A stretch of 64,000 nucleotides of DNA from Ascochyta rabiei (taxonomy: Eukaryota > Ascomycota > Dothideomycetes > Pleosporales > Didymellaceae). Positions 1 through 10,835 of the stretch are shown in pieces. The translations under genes were made by a program, and so were the position numbers. The stretch covers positions 1,659,501 through 1,723,500 of the forward strand of contig NC_082408.1 of assembly GCF_004011695.2 (NCBI RefSeq), read 5' to 3'. The notes below the pieces were generated by a model. The model was not told where the DNA came from, ran no database searches, and worked only from the letters and a program-made list of their open reading frames with translations. Position 1 is the stretch's first letter; the number at the start of each line of letters is the position of its first letter.

Positions 1-463
1 CCACGATGTCGCCAGAGGGCGTTACTTCTGCTGAAGAAGCGGTTGCTGCTGCTGCTGCATCCCCCGTGCTCTCACCTACCCATTCCTCTGCTCCTTCCTT
101 TGTAGTCGAGGCCGATGTTTGCGGGGTCGGTGTCGTCTCTGCTGCAGGTGCTGTTTCATTGATGGAGACTGTTGGGATCGAAGCCGACCAGCTTGTCTTC
201 AGGCATTGCTGAGGTAGTGTATGTGTAATGTAATTGATCGTGCGGTACGAGCATATCGTATCGGTATCCGCGTAGGGGCGACTGAAGGCCGTTGGTCGTG
301 ACAGCGCAGGAGAAGCGCCATGCGTTGTGACACTCAGAGGTGCAGTAGCGCCAGTATGGAAGGTCACGCTGTTATTCGTTGACTGGACGAGGACGGTCGT
401 GGGTGTGCTGCAGAGGAGCAGGAATGCCGTCCATTTGCGGAGTTGTGCGCCAATCGTGGGCAT
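1..463 (-). CDS. Partial gene, probable secreted Ser/Thr-rich protein (runs off left edge)
   Basis: An open frame of 154 codons starts at an ATG at 463 and runs off the window without a stop. The first residues (MPTIGAQLRKW then TAFLLLCS) form a basic segment and a short hydrophobic core, as in a signal peptide, with plausible cleavage near residues 25-28. The mature part is rich in Ser, Thr, Ala and Pro. It holds a short aromatic/Cys segment (about residues 70-90, with TICSYRTINY and LPQQC) and then a long Thr/Ala/Glu-rich stretch, as in fungal cell-wall or extracellular proteins. There is no intron in the visible part. I do not recognise the family; the secretion call is inference from the N-terminus. 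The C-terminus and any GPI signal lie outside the window. Confidence 0.6.
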   Translation of the reverse strand, partial: MPTIGAQLRKWTAFLLLCSTPTTVLVQSTNNSVTFHTGATAPLSVTTHGASPALSRPTAFSRPYADTDTICSYRTINYITHTLPQQCLKTSWSASIPTVSINETAPAAETTPTPQTSASTTKEGAEEWVGESTGDAAAAATASSAEVTPSGDIV

Positions 464-1424
464 TGCTTGGTCGCATGGCTTAGCCAGACTCGGGTGGCTG
501 CAAGTTGGCTGTACGTGCGTCGATGCGGCTCATATGGGCACCGTTGCATGTGCGGGGGGGCTGGGAGGCTCAGTGCAGCGCGAACTGGTGTGTTTCGTGC
601 AAAGACACGTTGCTGCGGACTCGCTCCTGCGCCCACACGTCTGTTCAAGCGGCGGCTGGTAACAAGCGTACGCCAAGATGTCATACACGCAACCGTTCTA
701 TGCCAAACAGTCGCAGATATGAAACAGATGAGCATTGACGAGTGATTGTTGTGCTGTGCTGCCAGCACGTCACAGGTTTGCGGCTGGAAGTGTCAATCTC
801 GTCAAGTATCACCTGACGAACGTTCTGATGGGAGCAGCGGCGGTGCACGCCGCACACTCGATTGTATTCATGCCTATATCGTAAAAAGGAGACTCGTAGA
901 AGGCTGTTGATCCATACACAGCCAAAAGTCTCTCCGCAAGCACGTAAAGATATCTTCATACTGCCTCCCAAATCCTATATCAGACATCCGCTCGCATGTT
1001 CCTCCGTCTTCCTATCGTTGTCTAGGTCTTGTATGCCTTGCTCATTACACTGACGCGCCATGCTCAAAGTCGAAGAAAACGCCTTGTGAGATTTGTAAAA
1101 AGTTCCCAGTGCCAGAAGTTCCCGCTATGCTGTGGCATCAGTCATAAGGGGGTATGCCTTGCCAGGTATCGTAGAATTGCATAAAAACATATCAAAGGTA
1201 GGAAAGTACGGTCAAAGGTTTGTGCAAATGGCCTCTAGATCAAGTGTTGAAGCGACTCAGGATCAGCGAACGGAGGACTGTGCTCGAGATTGGATCCTGA
1301 GCAAAGGGAGTCGCATATCGAATGGTCGTCCGTTTCCAGCGCCAACGATTGTCGTGATCATGGGTAGCTGGCAGTCGCACGCCTGCGCGGTCTACAAGTC
1401 AAGAGCAGCCCACGAAGGCTTGTT
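464..1424. other. Intergenic region
   Basis: About 960 bp lie between the divergent start of the left-edge gene and the 3' end of the kinase. Only short overlapping frames occur, with no recognisable domain, RNA or repeat. It presumably holds the left gene's promoter and the kinase 3' UTR. Confidence 0.5.
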
Positions 1425-2955
1425 CTAGAAGCCTTCGTTGCCTGCATGGCAGACCTTGATCTCCGAAACCCACTCGGAGGCTAGAACTTGATGGGCAGTG
1501 AGACGACGTGCAGGGATTGGGTCGAGGATTGAGTAAATCACGTTACGACATTGACGCTACACATCATGTTAGCGAATGCAAGCTGGCAGCATCGAAGAAA
1601 CTCACTCTCCGTAGAACCTCTATAGGTCGGTAGCCCTCTTCTTCTTTGCGATCTTCAAGGTATCGATCAAAGAACTCATCCTCGCCCTTTTGAGCGACCC
1701 GCCAAAGATGACGACCCGTCCTCAAGGCCATGTAGATGATGCCACAAGCCCAGACATCGACGGCACGAGGGTCGAACTCCTTGTCGACGTACTCCTCGGG
1801 TGCAATGTAAGGTGCCGAACCGCAGAGTCCAGCCGTCATGTGGGCTTCCTTCTCCCAAGCCATCCTGAAGCACTCGCCGTTGCCAAAGTCGGTGATCTTG
1901 ATGGAACCGTGGGTAGTCAGGAGGAGGTTCTCGGGCTTGAGATCACGGTGCGCAACACCCATCTCGTGCATGTATTCGACGCCGCGCATCAACTGCTTGA
2001 AGAAGCAGTCAGCCTCGGCAACCTCGAGCTGGCCAGCGGCCAGTACGAGGGTGTACAGATCGCCGCCAGAGCAGTACTCCATGACCTCGCAGTATACACC
2101 CTTCTCGTCCTGGAGCAGGTCGAGGGTGGTGATGACGTTGGGGTGCTGCATGGAAGACGATATGCAGAACTCGGAGGTGAGACGCTTCTGGTACTTCTTG
2201 GCAGACTCGTTGGGCCGCTGCTTGAACTCCTTCACAGCGTAGAGCTGCTCACGCCTCGAGTCCTTCGGGTCCTGTTTGTGGGCGACTCGAACGATGCCGA
2301 AAGCTCCGCGCCCAACCACCTCTTGACATTTGCCGTACTTTTGCACCAGTGTCTGCGGCAGGTTGTTGGGAGAGTGCTTTGCTTCGGCGAGCTTTTCCTT
2401 CTCGTTGCGCATAACGTCGACCCAGTTTGACATGAGACTAAGAGGCTGGTCCGCGGGGTTGTCTTCCTTCTTCTTGCCCAGCATCAGGTTCTGGAACATG
2501 TCGGACAGCTTCTCCTGGCGTTTGGCCACCTTGAGGTGGTGCTCGTGGCCGCCATCCTCTTGGACCCAGAAGCGCTTGTAGGTCACGGGCTCCTTGGTGG
2601 GCCTGGAGACGGAGCCCTGGCGGACGGGTGGCGGACGGCCGTTGGCGGTGTCGACGCCGTTGGCGACTCGAGCCGCCTTGACAATGTCTCCGTTGGCCTG
2701 GGCCTTGGCCGCGGGGTCCTTGCTGGAGCCAAACATGCTGCTCAGACGCGACGTCATGGTTGGTTTTCTGGGCTTCAGGAGAGCTTCGGCAGCAGCTTGC
2801 ACGCCGTGCGCTCCAGACTGGTGAAGCACGGGAGGGGGCAGCGCGGGCGCATCCGGCATGGAATGCAGTGACGACGCCGTCGAGGCCGTCGGAGAAGGCG
2901 AGACGGCGGGTTTTGAGGTCCCACTGGGTGGGCTGGCGGTGGTCGGGGCCGCCAT
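1425..2955 (-). CDS. Serine/threonine protein kinase, Sat4/Hal4-like
   Basis: The gene has two exons, 2955-1606 and 1556-1425, giving 493 residues. The intron at 1605-1557 has a GTGAGT donor and a TAG acceptor and falls between codons. The first 200 residues are low-complexity (Pro/Ser/Thr then basic). The kinase domain covers about 205-485: Gly-rich loop GRGAFGIV at 215, catalytic Lys in YAVKEF at 242, HRDLKPEN from 336, DFGNGE in place of plain DFG at 356, and APEEY at 386. Exon 2 supplies the last helices ([14 protein letters not shown] and SEWV). DFGNGE and the overall order match fungal Sat4/Hal4/Oca2-type kinases, which in yeast regulate ion transport and nutrient permeases. The precise substrate here is unknown. 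A 2.6-kb gene-free upstream region with heptamer repeats precedes it. Confidence 0.9.
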
Positions 2956-3252
2956 GTGCTAGAATTTGCGTGCTGTGCTGGCCGGCGCGGCTAGCAAGGA
3001 AAGGTGGGCCGAAGACCGGGGACGGGCAGCAAGGTGGGCGTGGGATCAGAGACGCACGTGTCTCGCGGGCAAGCGGCCCAGGGTGTTATTGTATCGCCTT
3101 CAGCACGGCGTACGTTCGGCGGCGGTGGGTGGTGGAGATGAGATTCGGGAGAGTGTGCTGCGCGTGCGAGCTCGTGTATCGCGAAAACACGGTGAAGGCC
3201 GAGGGGAGGCCGTCGCCGGGGCGAACGGGGGAGCTGCCGTGCAGAGATGGGC

Positions 3253-3350
3253 GCTGGGTGCTGGGTGCTGGGTGCTGGGTGCTGGGTGCTGGGTGCTGGG
3301 TGCTGGGTGCTGGGTGCTGGGTGCTGGGTGCTGGGTGCTGGGTGCTGGGT
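3253..3350. repeat. Heptamer minisatellite (GCTGGGT)14
   Basis: Fourteen perfect head-to-tail copies of GCTGGGT fill 98 bp, about 300 bp upstream of the kinase start codon. The absence of sequence drift between copies suggests recent expansion. Confidence 0.97.
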
Positions 3351-3573
3351 GGACCTCGACCGCTGAACGCTGTCTGTGAGGCCGAGGGGGGGGCGATTAC
3401 CAACGCGCGCGCAACTCGTGCAGAAGCCGCAGAGCAGTCGGTCACTGGTCACTGGTCACTTGCAGCAGGCGCGCGCACCGGAGCGGGTGGCTGCTGTGGC
3501 TGTGGCTGTGTCGGGGGCCAAGGAAGGATCGGTGGAGGATGTCGTTGGATCACTTGGATGGGCAGGTGCGCCG

Positions 3574-3603
3574 GGAAGCGGGCAGCGGGCAGCGGGCAGC
3601 AGC
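3574..3603. repeat. Heptamer repeat GGGCAGC
   Basis: Three to four near-perfect copies of GGGCAGC run in tandem, unrelated in sequence to the GCTGGGT array 220 bp away. Confidence 0.8.
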
Positions 3604-3903
3604 AGCGACGCTTCCGCAGGCGGGCCTGGGGGGAGGGCGCGATTGTCTTGGAACAGCAGACGAAGCTCGCAGGCGTCAGACAACGAACGCGGCTGCGCTC
3701 GGGGGAATAGATATTTCGCTGGAACCAAACGGCCCTGTGTGCGGGAGCTTGCACTGCCTCGACCCTCTCGTGGTCGCCAGCTTCCCTTCCAGTTAGACTG
3801 CGCGATTTTCCCATTGGGAGTCCCCTCATTATTCGTCGTGCCGACCAGCTCATCTCGCATTTTCAAGGCACAGAAACCCGCGGGATGCGGTCGTCTAGAC
3901 GCT

Positions 3904-3960
3904 GGCTCATAGTCTCGTAGTCTCGTAGCCTCGTAGCCTCGTAGCCTCGTAGCCTCGTAC
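3904..3960. repeat. Octamer minisatellite (TCGTAGCC)n
   Basis: Tandem TCGTAGCC units, with two TCGTAGT-type variants at the left end, cover about 55 bp. They lie in the gene-free interval, with no open frame or promoter element that I can assign. Confidence 0.93.
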
Positions 3961-5612
3961 ACGCCGTCCAGCTGTAGCTGGCCGTCACGCTGCACATCCG
4001 GATGCTCCCTCTCGTTACGCAATGCGGCAAACGGTCCTTGCAGCGCTGACATGTTCTTTCTTGAGCACCGCTCCCGTCGACGAGCACGACATCATGTGCG
4101 CTGTAGCCATTGATGCCAGGATCCATTATCAAAAGAAATGCCTGCCAGCACTGAGCAGCCGCCCTAGCTTCCATGGCCGTAGGTATCATTACGACAGACT
4201 CGAAGACATGTCCGTCCATCCGCCTCCTGTAGCTGCAGGCACAACACCGCTGTCTGCTTGGTGACGCACGTCAAGTCGCTCCTCGTGCGCGTCAGCCGTA
4301 GCCTCGGCAGCAAGGCATGCCTTCCTCACACGCCCTGCCTCCTCTCATGCTGCGTCGTCTTCAGCTGGGAAACACGCATGGCAGGTGCCCATCCCGGCTG
4401 CCACGCCGGCAAACGTCTCGGGCCTGCAGGGATTGCTTTGTAATGTAGCAAATGGGACGCTGCATCACAAACTGCCACTGCGCCGGAGTCGTCCGTCCGC
4501 TCGCAACGGTTGCCCACTTCCGCTCCCTGTGCCCCGCATTGCCCCTCCACGCTGGGAGCGAACACCTCACACCGCAACTCAAAAGCCCCGCGTGCGTGCC
4601 ATCTGAGAAGCAAGGCGGCTGGCCACGCAAGGGTGGCGGCTCGAGTCTGCCACATGGACGGCACGTCGACTGCTGCCGTGCACCGTCAACAACCTGCAGC
4701 AGGCGAGGCTTGTGGGCCAACAGCTGCCCTGAATCCAACCCACACCCTCGCACTGACCACGCGTGAGATACCATGCGTCTGGGTAGAACCGTTTGCCTGG
4801 CTACACAGTGCAGGGGTTGTGCGTGCCGAGTGTGCCTTCATTGGCTGCTGGCAAGCAAAAGCTACACCGACCTCAGAACTTGGTTTACCTTTAATAAGAC
4901 TACACACATATTCCGCACAGGAGCCACCACCTTACGTTAACCTTGCTTCTTCACATCAGCACGGGTGCCCGCTCCAAGACACATCCAATCCATGGCTACA
5001 GTGCTGCACTCGCACTGCTGTCCCCTCTTGCAGATCAGCTCTTGAGCGATTTTCCACAACCACTCACACGCCACCTTGCACATGGCCGGATCGCACCTTG
5101 CCTGCAGCTCTCATTCCGTTGGTAATGAGCTGCACAAGCTGCAGTTGCACGACTTGCTTGACGTAAAGTCTATGCAGCCAGCCGGCTCGTGCCTGCTCGA
5201 CTCGGCATCATTGGCGGGTTTCCTGCTAACGGGATCTTACAGGTATCACGACGACGGCCCGTGTGGAAGCATGAGCTGCTACACCAGTACACACGCAACG
5301 TTGTCCAACGATCTCTTGGTGAACATCAAACAAGACGAGTGATCAAATGCGCACTTCAGATCACGCTCTCTTCCCCTTGCAATGCCCTGACCTTCATCTG
5401 GGCGAATCCTCTCTTTTCTTTGGGTGGTTCTCGTAAGAAGATGCTGAGTCAGTCGTGTGTCCGCTCTATATAGAATAAGTAAGAATGCAACGCTGATGCA
5501 ATACCAACGCCTCCACGGCCCAAATACCACTCTACTTACAACGGAAAGAAAAAAAAAGAAAAAAAAGAAAAAAAAACCAGTACCCCCCAACACCACTCTC
5601 CTACACAACCCC

Positions 5613-6716
5613 TCACCCGCTTTCCTCCCCCTCGCTCACCCTCAACGTCTCCTCATTATCCCAATCCCACCCCCTACAGACCTCGCTCTCGCCCTCCAGC
5701 GCAAACATCTCCTGCTGCACCACCTCCGTCGTCTCGCTCTCGCCATCCCACTGCTCCTCGCTCTCCTCCGACACATACACCTCGCTCATACACGCGCGCA
5801 GGAAACTCGCGTAAAACGCCCCGTCGCGCGCCTGCCTCTTCTTGCACAGCACCGCCGCGTCGCGCGTCGCGTGCGCGTGGAAGTGGCAGCTGTCGCGTAT
5901 CTCCTCCTTGAGCTTGAGGCGGGATACGCGCTTCAGCGGCGTCGTGGTCAGGAGCATGTCGACGAGGAAGTCCTTGGGCAGCTCGTCTAGCTTGGAGCGC
6001 TTCAGCTTGGTTAGGTCGCGGTACACGGCGGCTTCTTGCACGAGGTAGCGGCACAGTGGCGCGTGCGAGGGGAGACCCGCGTACAGCTCCTGGTACGGCG
6101 GCCAGAGGTCGCGTTGCCCCTTTTTGTCGCGGTTGTAGTTCTGCAATTCTACCAGCAGCGTCATGCAGTCTTCGCGCAGCTGCGGGATGTCGTAGGTGCT
6201 GGCCAGTGTGGACAGGCCGATGAAGGTGCGGAAGTAGGGGTGGTTGGTTTGGAAGAGGAATTCCTTGGTGTCGAGCCATTTCGGGGTGCGGCGCGTGTCG
6301 AAGAGGGCTTCGATGCTCATGGCGTCGTCCTCGCCGTCTACCAGCCCCGTGGGTGCGTGGTCCCCGCCGGGTCCTGCTTCCAGGTCGATGATCTCCTTGC
6401 CCTTGTGGAGCGTGGGCTTTGGTCGCTTGATCACGCGCTTGGGCTCTTCGCGCGTCGCTTGTCCATAGAGCCAGAACTGGAAGAGTTTGATCGTTGATTC
6501 GGTGACATGCGGGAGGTGGATCGCTCTCTCTTCGCTCTCGGCTACCAGGCCTTCGCATGCATTTCGAAAGTATCGCGAGTGTGCGCAAAGAAGATCCTTG
6601 TGCAGCATGAACGACTTCTTCTCTTCCTCATCGTCGCCTATTGTTATCCCAACCAGAGTTTGGTCGATGGCTCTGTGCCTTGCGTCAGTAGCCCGAGCCG
6701 AAGAGGTACGGTACAT
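5613..6716 (-). CDS. BTB/POZ domain protein
   Basis: An intronless frame starts at ATG 6716 (MYRTSSARAT) and gives 367 residues. The N-terminal part has a BTB/POZ fold pattern: LVGITIGDDEEEKKSFMLHKDLLCAHSRYF, where the His-Lys-x-Leu and S-x-Y-F positions are typical, followed by a C-terminal helical half (STIKLFQFWLYG). The middle has a charged insert, and the C-terminus (about 320-367) is Glu/Ser-rich. This is the usual layout of the many fungal BTB proteins without a Kelch or MATH partner; BTB domains dimerise or act as Cullin-3 adaptors, but no partner can be named. A second BTB gene lies about 3 kb away on the same strand. Confidence 0.8.
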   Translation of the reverse strand: MYRTSSARATDARHRAIDQTLVGITIGDDEEEKKSFMLHKDLLCAHSRYFRNACEGLVAESEERAIHLPHVTESTIKLFQFWLYGQATREEPKRVIKRPKPTLHKGKEIIDLEAGPGGDHAPTGLVDGEDDAMSIEALFDTRRTPKWLDTKEFLFQTNHPYFRTFIGLSTLASTYDIPQLREDCMTLLVELQNYNRDKKGQRDLWPPYQELYAGLPSHAPLCRYLVQEAAVYRDLTKLKRSKLDELPKDFLVDMLLTTTPLKRVSRLKLKEEIRDSCHFHAHATRDAAVLCKKRQARDGAFYASFLRACMSEVYVSEESEEQWDGESETTEVVQQEMFALEGESEVCRGWDWDNEETLRVSEGEESG

Positions 6717-7136
6717 GCGGGTGTGGGCCCGAGCAGCAATCAACGCACAGGAAGTTGGGTCGCTTTCGCTTCTGCCCGACAGTCGGTGCTGAGTTCGTGT
6801 TGCCCATTCTGGAATTGTGGTAAATCCCTTTGAGTTTGCTCACGATTTCCATTGGTTGTGGTCAAGCGTGGAGGCGTCCGCTTGCGCGAGTTTACCGGGG
6901 CAGATCGTCAAACATGGGCCGTTCGTTGACCGGGGGAACGGGTCTAAGCGCGACGCTAGTTCACGCTTTCACTCCATTGAGTTCGTGACGTGAAGAACGA
7001 GTGTGGAGAGTTCGGTATTTCGAAGTAGTTGTAGTTCAAATTGTAAAGTGCAACATATGGTCGATATTCTAAAGTTCGAGCAGGGCTATGTACGGACCAG
7101 AGGGCCATCCACCTCAGCTGCCTCATTCCTGCTGCC
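6717..7136. other. Intergenic region
   Basis: About 420 bp between the BTB start codon and the 3' end of the cation transporter. Nothing was recognised here beyond the presumed promoter of the BTB gene. Confidence 0.5.
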
Positions 7137-9049
7137 TCATTCTTGCTGCGACATGTGAGTAGGGAAATTGTAGTCTGTGTAGTCAATGTGAACAAATGCG
7201 CGATCGACATATGGTACACTTTCTGGAGGCGTGTTAGCGAATGTCGCATCAGGAGCGAAAGGATGACTTACCAAGAACATACTGCAGGCTCTCTCCGAGA
7301 TCGTGGCTATCCCTCAAGGCAGTATGCTCGTCAACCACAATGTCCACCTCAACGTTGAGTTTGTCGCCTGCATGGTAGGCTTGAATACCCTGAATTCGCT
7401 TGATAGACTTTGCGAAGCGCATTGTCATGTACAGCAGAATGTTTCGCTCGTCAGCAGTCGCGCTCGCACCAGTCAAGTTGCGAATATGCTCTGCCGAAGT
7501 GCGCGACCAGTTGATGATCACATACGCCGAGAGCAAAATACCACCCAGTGCGTCCAGCCACCAGACCCTCGCAAAGTAGCCGACCAGGGGGAAGAAGATA
7601 GAGAATGTATTGAAGACGACATCGGTGATGGCGTCTTGTGCGAGCGCTTGCACGGAAGAGTTGCGAATGAGACGGCACCAGAGCCAGCAAAGCCCTTTGA
7701 TCACAACGGTACAAGCCATGATGGCGACAGCTGGAATGGTGAGTTGCACAACTGTATGGTCGGGTCCAGAAAGCCGTGAGATACCCTCGATGCCGACTTG
7801 GAAGAAGGACGTGATCATGATAACAGAAAATACCAATACACCGATTGGCTCTAGTCGCCTTCGGCCAACCGGGTATGCGTAGCGATCCTGCCGGGCTATC
7901 ATCCAGGAGGTAAACCATACTATGGCTGTACTAAGGAAATCCAGCGCCGCATCGACCAAACTGGCTACGACGGAGAGCGAGGACGTCATGACTGCGACTA
8001 CGATCTTCATGATCAGAAGGGCAGTATTGGCCGCCAGGTTAACGTATAAAGCCAGCTTGACGATGGGACTATCAGTGCCCTCGTCCTCCTCAGGGACCCA
8101 GTCCAGGAGCTTCGAGTTCGATGAGCCTTCGTTGTCCTCGTCATCGGAGATGACCTCGTCTCGCGCGATCAGAGGTGTGTTCTCGTCGGCCTCAGGAACC
8201 TTGTATAGGTTTTTGGGCGTTCGTGTGAGCTTGGCCTTTGTAGCGCCATTGGTGTTCCCGTTTGTGCCATGATAATCCGTCAAGCTGCTCGCCGAAGAGT
8301 ACCCGTTGCCGTTCAAGACGCCATTGCTAGGTGTCGCCGCAGCTGGTGTGTTGACGACAGACGATTCTTCGCTGATCGTGTATGGAATTTTGACTGCGCC
8401 AGACTCGAGGTTGGTGTATTCTTGGATCAGATTGTGCGGTAGAGAAGAGTCGAGGAGGCGATCGATGTACATGTAGTGCTGGATGAGCTGGTTGTTGCGT
8501 TCGTAGTATTCTCGTCTGGGCCCAAGTCAGTTCAATGGATGCAAGCTAGGCATGGTTCAACCCGCATTGGCTTCTTCATGCCCTTGAGCTCCTCTTCGCT
8601 CTTGTAGTACTTCTCCCTATCCACAATCAGCTCTCGGACTCCAGGGCCCTGATCCTTTGCAGTACACACCACTTGTATCTGGGGTTCGAGTTTCCAATCA
8701 GACGCTGGCTACGCATCTGTGGGGTGTTCAAAACGGACGCGCCAACACTGTGTCGTCTGTCCGAGTCGCTGTCATAGTTCATCATAAGCCCATGACGAGC
8801 GCTCTCCAGGTCCTCCTCATCCTCACTTGTGCTTCCGCGGCGCTCGCGGTCAGTGCTGCGGAGTGTGGACGGTCGACGTTTGAACAGCAAAGGCAGGTGC
8901 TGTCCTCGGGTGGAGATCGCGGTCCCTTCGTTCTGAAGAGGTAGGAAGAGCTTATTGTTGGCGATGCGAGGCAGGCTCGAGGATCGTGGGAGGGGCGCCG
9001 GAGATGGCGATTTCGGCGGCGGTGTTGTAGCGCCACGACGGTCCGCCAT
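7137..9049 (-). CDS. Cation diffusion facilitator (Mn-type) transporter
   Basis: The gene has four exons, 9049-8670, 8616-8566, 8515-7272 and 7222-7137, giving 586 residues. Introns 1 and 3 have GT donors (GTGTGT, GTAAGT). Intron 2 fits the conserved frame only with a GC donor, discussed in the findings. The N-terminal 125 residues are Pro/Ser-rich and cytosolic in character. The junction block KKPIREYYERNN leads into MYIDRLLDSSLPHNLIQEY, as in fungal CDF proteins. Six membrane helices follow in the second half, with DAALD in TM2 and DAITD in TM5. This DxxxD pair is the signature of the manganese-type CDF group, while the zinc type has HxxxD, so Mn2+ export or sequestration is inferred. The last exon completes the cytosolic metal-binding domain (HIDYTDYNFPTH). 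Confidence 0.87.
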
Positions 9050-9884
9050 AGCTGTGATTCGCTTGTAGGTGCGACTTGGGGAGGACTGAGGTCTTGAAGG
9101 ATATACGACGAGAAGTCGGTGGGTCAAAACCAGAAAATCGGCGCTTCCTCGCTCTTATCTGGTGCAGTAATGCTCTATTCCCGCTTGGCTGTGCAATGCG
9201 CTCAATTTGGTAACAATTGGAAGTGGACTGTAAAGGAGGGTTCGAAGTGCTATAAAATAGCTGCGCGGCATACCTTTGCGAAACACATGGTGGACAGTGG
9301 GGTCGCAGCGTGGTGCAGAACGAAGCGCAGGTTGGCCGAAGTAGAGGGTCGGGATCTACACGGAGAAGCGTCATAGCTTCGAGGCTAAGTTGATCTGGGG
9401 AAGCACTCCAGCATCCTCCGACAATCGTGGGCTTCGACATGTCGCATTTGTTTCACGGCGATACTGTCAGTCTTGGCATGTTGTAGTCGTTTTTGCTCTT
9501 GTCTCGGGGCTACATGGCATATTTGCATGTTTTGCTCGCTGTATCTACACTCACTTCCTGACCTGAATCCTCAAGATGTCCAAGAACCGCATCCGGTGAG
9601 GATCCACTCAGCCGGCGTTTGCACCTGCATGAACATGCGTGGATCTTCGAGTAGCGCCAACGTCAAAGCATGCAAATGGCTGATAGCTGTTCCTCCACAA
9701 TAGATTTGGCTACCCCTCTCTGGCATGGAAAACCCTTCAACAATGTCTCGTTCCGGTGGTGCCTTTTGTGATACGGCACCGTCGCTTTCGAAGGAGCCAT
9801 TGGTATGCTCTGCGGATTGAAGTTCTCGGAAAGTACCACCACATTCGAAAGAACAGTCGAATATGTAAACAGCTCAGTTGCCGT
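9050..9884. other. Intergenic region
   Basis: About 830 bp between the transporter start and the stop of the second BTB gene. Only short overlapping frames; no domain, repeat or RNA was recognised. A frame upstream of 9049 is open to 9127 in phase with the transporter, so its start could lie 26 codons earlier. Confidence 0.45.
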
Positions 9885-10835
9885 TCATGATGCGCCTCTA
9901 ACATCCTTGGCGCAGGCAACTAGGATAGCAGTGAAAATGTGCGGCCTGTCAGCGATGCGCTTGCGGCATTGCTCTTCGTCAAAGAGGGAGTGGTCGTGAT
10001 AGAGGCAGGAGTTTGGCATGCTGCGAGAAAGGTCAACCAATATGTCGTGGTCTTGGTGCCCTTGCACCATCTCTGCGTATGTAACACCAACTTCAAATGC
10101 AATATCCGGGTTGATGTCTCGCAGGGACTGCATTCGGCGAGCAGCATCTCCCTTGGATGCAGAAAGCTCCGAGCAAGCTATACAGCCGGCAAGGAATTTC
10201 ACGAATTTCGAGGCACCTGGCAAGTCACTGTAAACCACGTCTGCTAGGTGTTCCTCATCCGGAAACCAGTTCCATTTCCAGCACTGGCCAATGAGAGCGG
10301 TCAAGATGTCGTCGCGGAGCTGATGTACCGAGTACTTGTCAGCGAATACGAAGAGCTTCGCCATGGCGACACAGAACAACTCTGAATGTTCTGCCCACGT
10401 CGGGCTGGCACAATACGTTTCCTCAGCCTCGCAGCGTGTGTAAAATGCGTCTTCGTCGAACGCCGGAGTGTGTTTAGTCTCACTCGTTGTATCGCTCTTA
10501 TAGTCTTCGTCCTCTTCGTCGCTGTCCTCTTCAATTGCGCCAGCAGTCTCGTCGACAGACGCTGCAAGCCTAGCAACTTCATCCGGTGGAAGGATTGCAC
10601 TGTGGTCGAGTGCAGTCGAAGACGTGTCAAACTGCAGGCTTTGTGCATGAATCCAGTAGAGGAATTCCCTAAATGTCTGCTCACTGACGCCCTCCAAGGT
10701 GATGTGTCGCTCATCAGCCTCTTTGAAGGACCCGTTGAAAGCCTTCTCAAAGTAGGGCGACACTTGTGTGAGGAGATCCTTATAAACCGAGATATCCTTC
10801 TCTCCCACGCGGATGGAAACAGTGTCAAGATTCAT
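9885..10835 (-). CDS. BTB/POZ domain protein
   Basis: A 316-residue intronless frame starts at ATG 10835. Residues 1-75 form a BTB/POZ domain: VSIRVGEKDISVYKDLLTQVSPYF followed by the conserved F-x-G-S-F-K-E-A (about 33-40) and the helical FREFLYWIH. An acidic spacer rich in Asp/Glu (about 95-120) and a helical C-terminal part follow. The FNGSFKEA segment is the standard fungal BTB motif. It is not close to the BTB gene at 5.6-6.7 kb, so the two are probably independent family members and not a recent duplication. The binding partner and pathway are unknown. Confidence 0.82.
   Translation of the reverse strand: MNLDTVSIRVGEKDISVYKDLLTQVSPYFEKAFNGSFKEADERHITLEGVSEQTFREFLYWIHAQSLQFDTSSTALDHSAILPPDEVARLAASVDETAGAIEEDSDEEDEDYKSDTTSETKHTPAFDEDAFYTRCEAEETYCASPTWAEHSELFCVAMAKLFVFADKYSVHQLRDDILTALIGQCWKWNWFPDEEHLADVVYSDLPGASKFVKFLAGCIACSELSASKGDAARRMQSLRDINPDIAFEVGVTYAEMVQGHQDHDILVDLSRSMPNSCLYHDHSLFDEEQCRKRIADRPHIFTAILVACAKDVRGAS

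Larger units (their letters stand above)
2956..5612. other. Gene-free region between kinase and BTB protein
   Basis: This 2.65-kb stretch has only short overlapping frames on both strands and no recognisable domain. It holds heptamer and octamer tandem repeats (annotated separately) and, at about 5539-5578, an A-rich purine tract broken by single Gs. It contains the kinase promoter and the 3' flank of the BTB gene. Confidence 0.5.

Noticed and set aside
2760..3710. Frames of up to 316 codons crossing the GCTGGGT array
   Set aside because: They are long only because a 7-bp repeat lacks stops in all frames; the frame also overlaps the kinase coding region on the opposite strand.
4510..5166. 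219-codon open frame on the plus strand upstream of the first BTB gene
   Set aside because: Composition (very high Cys, His, Thr and Pro without pattern) is that of a chance frame, and longer frames on the other strand overlap it.
5674..6588. 304-codon frame inside the BTB gene on the same strand
   Set aside because: Arg/Ala/Pro-rich shadow of the BTB frame in GC-rich DNA; the BTB reading has a recognisable domain.
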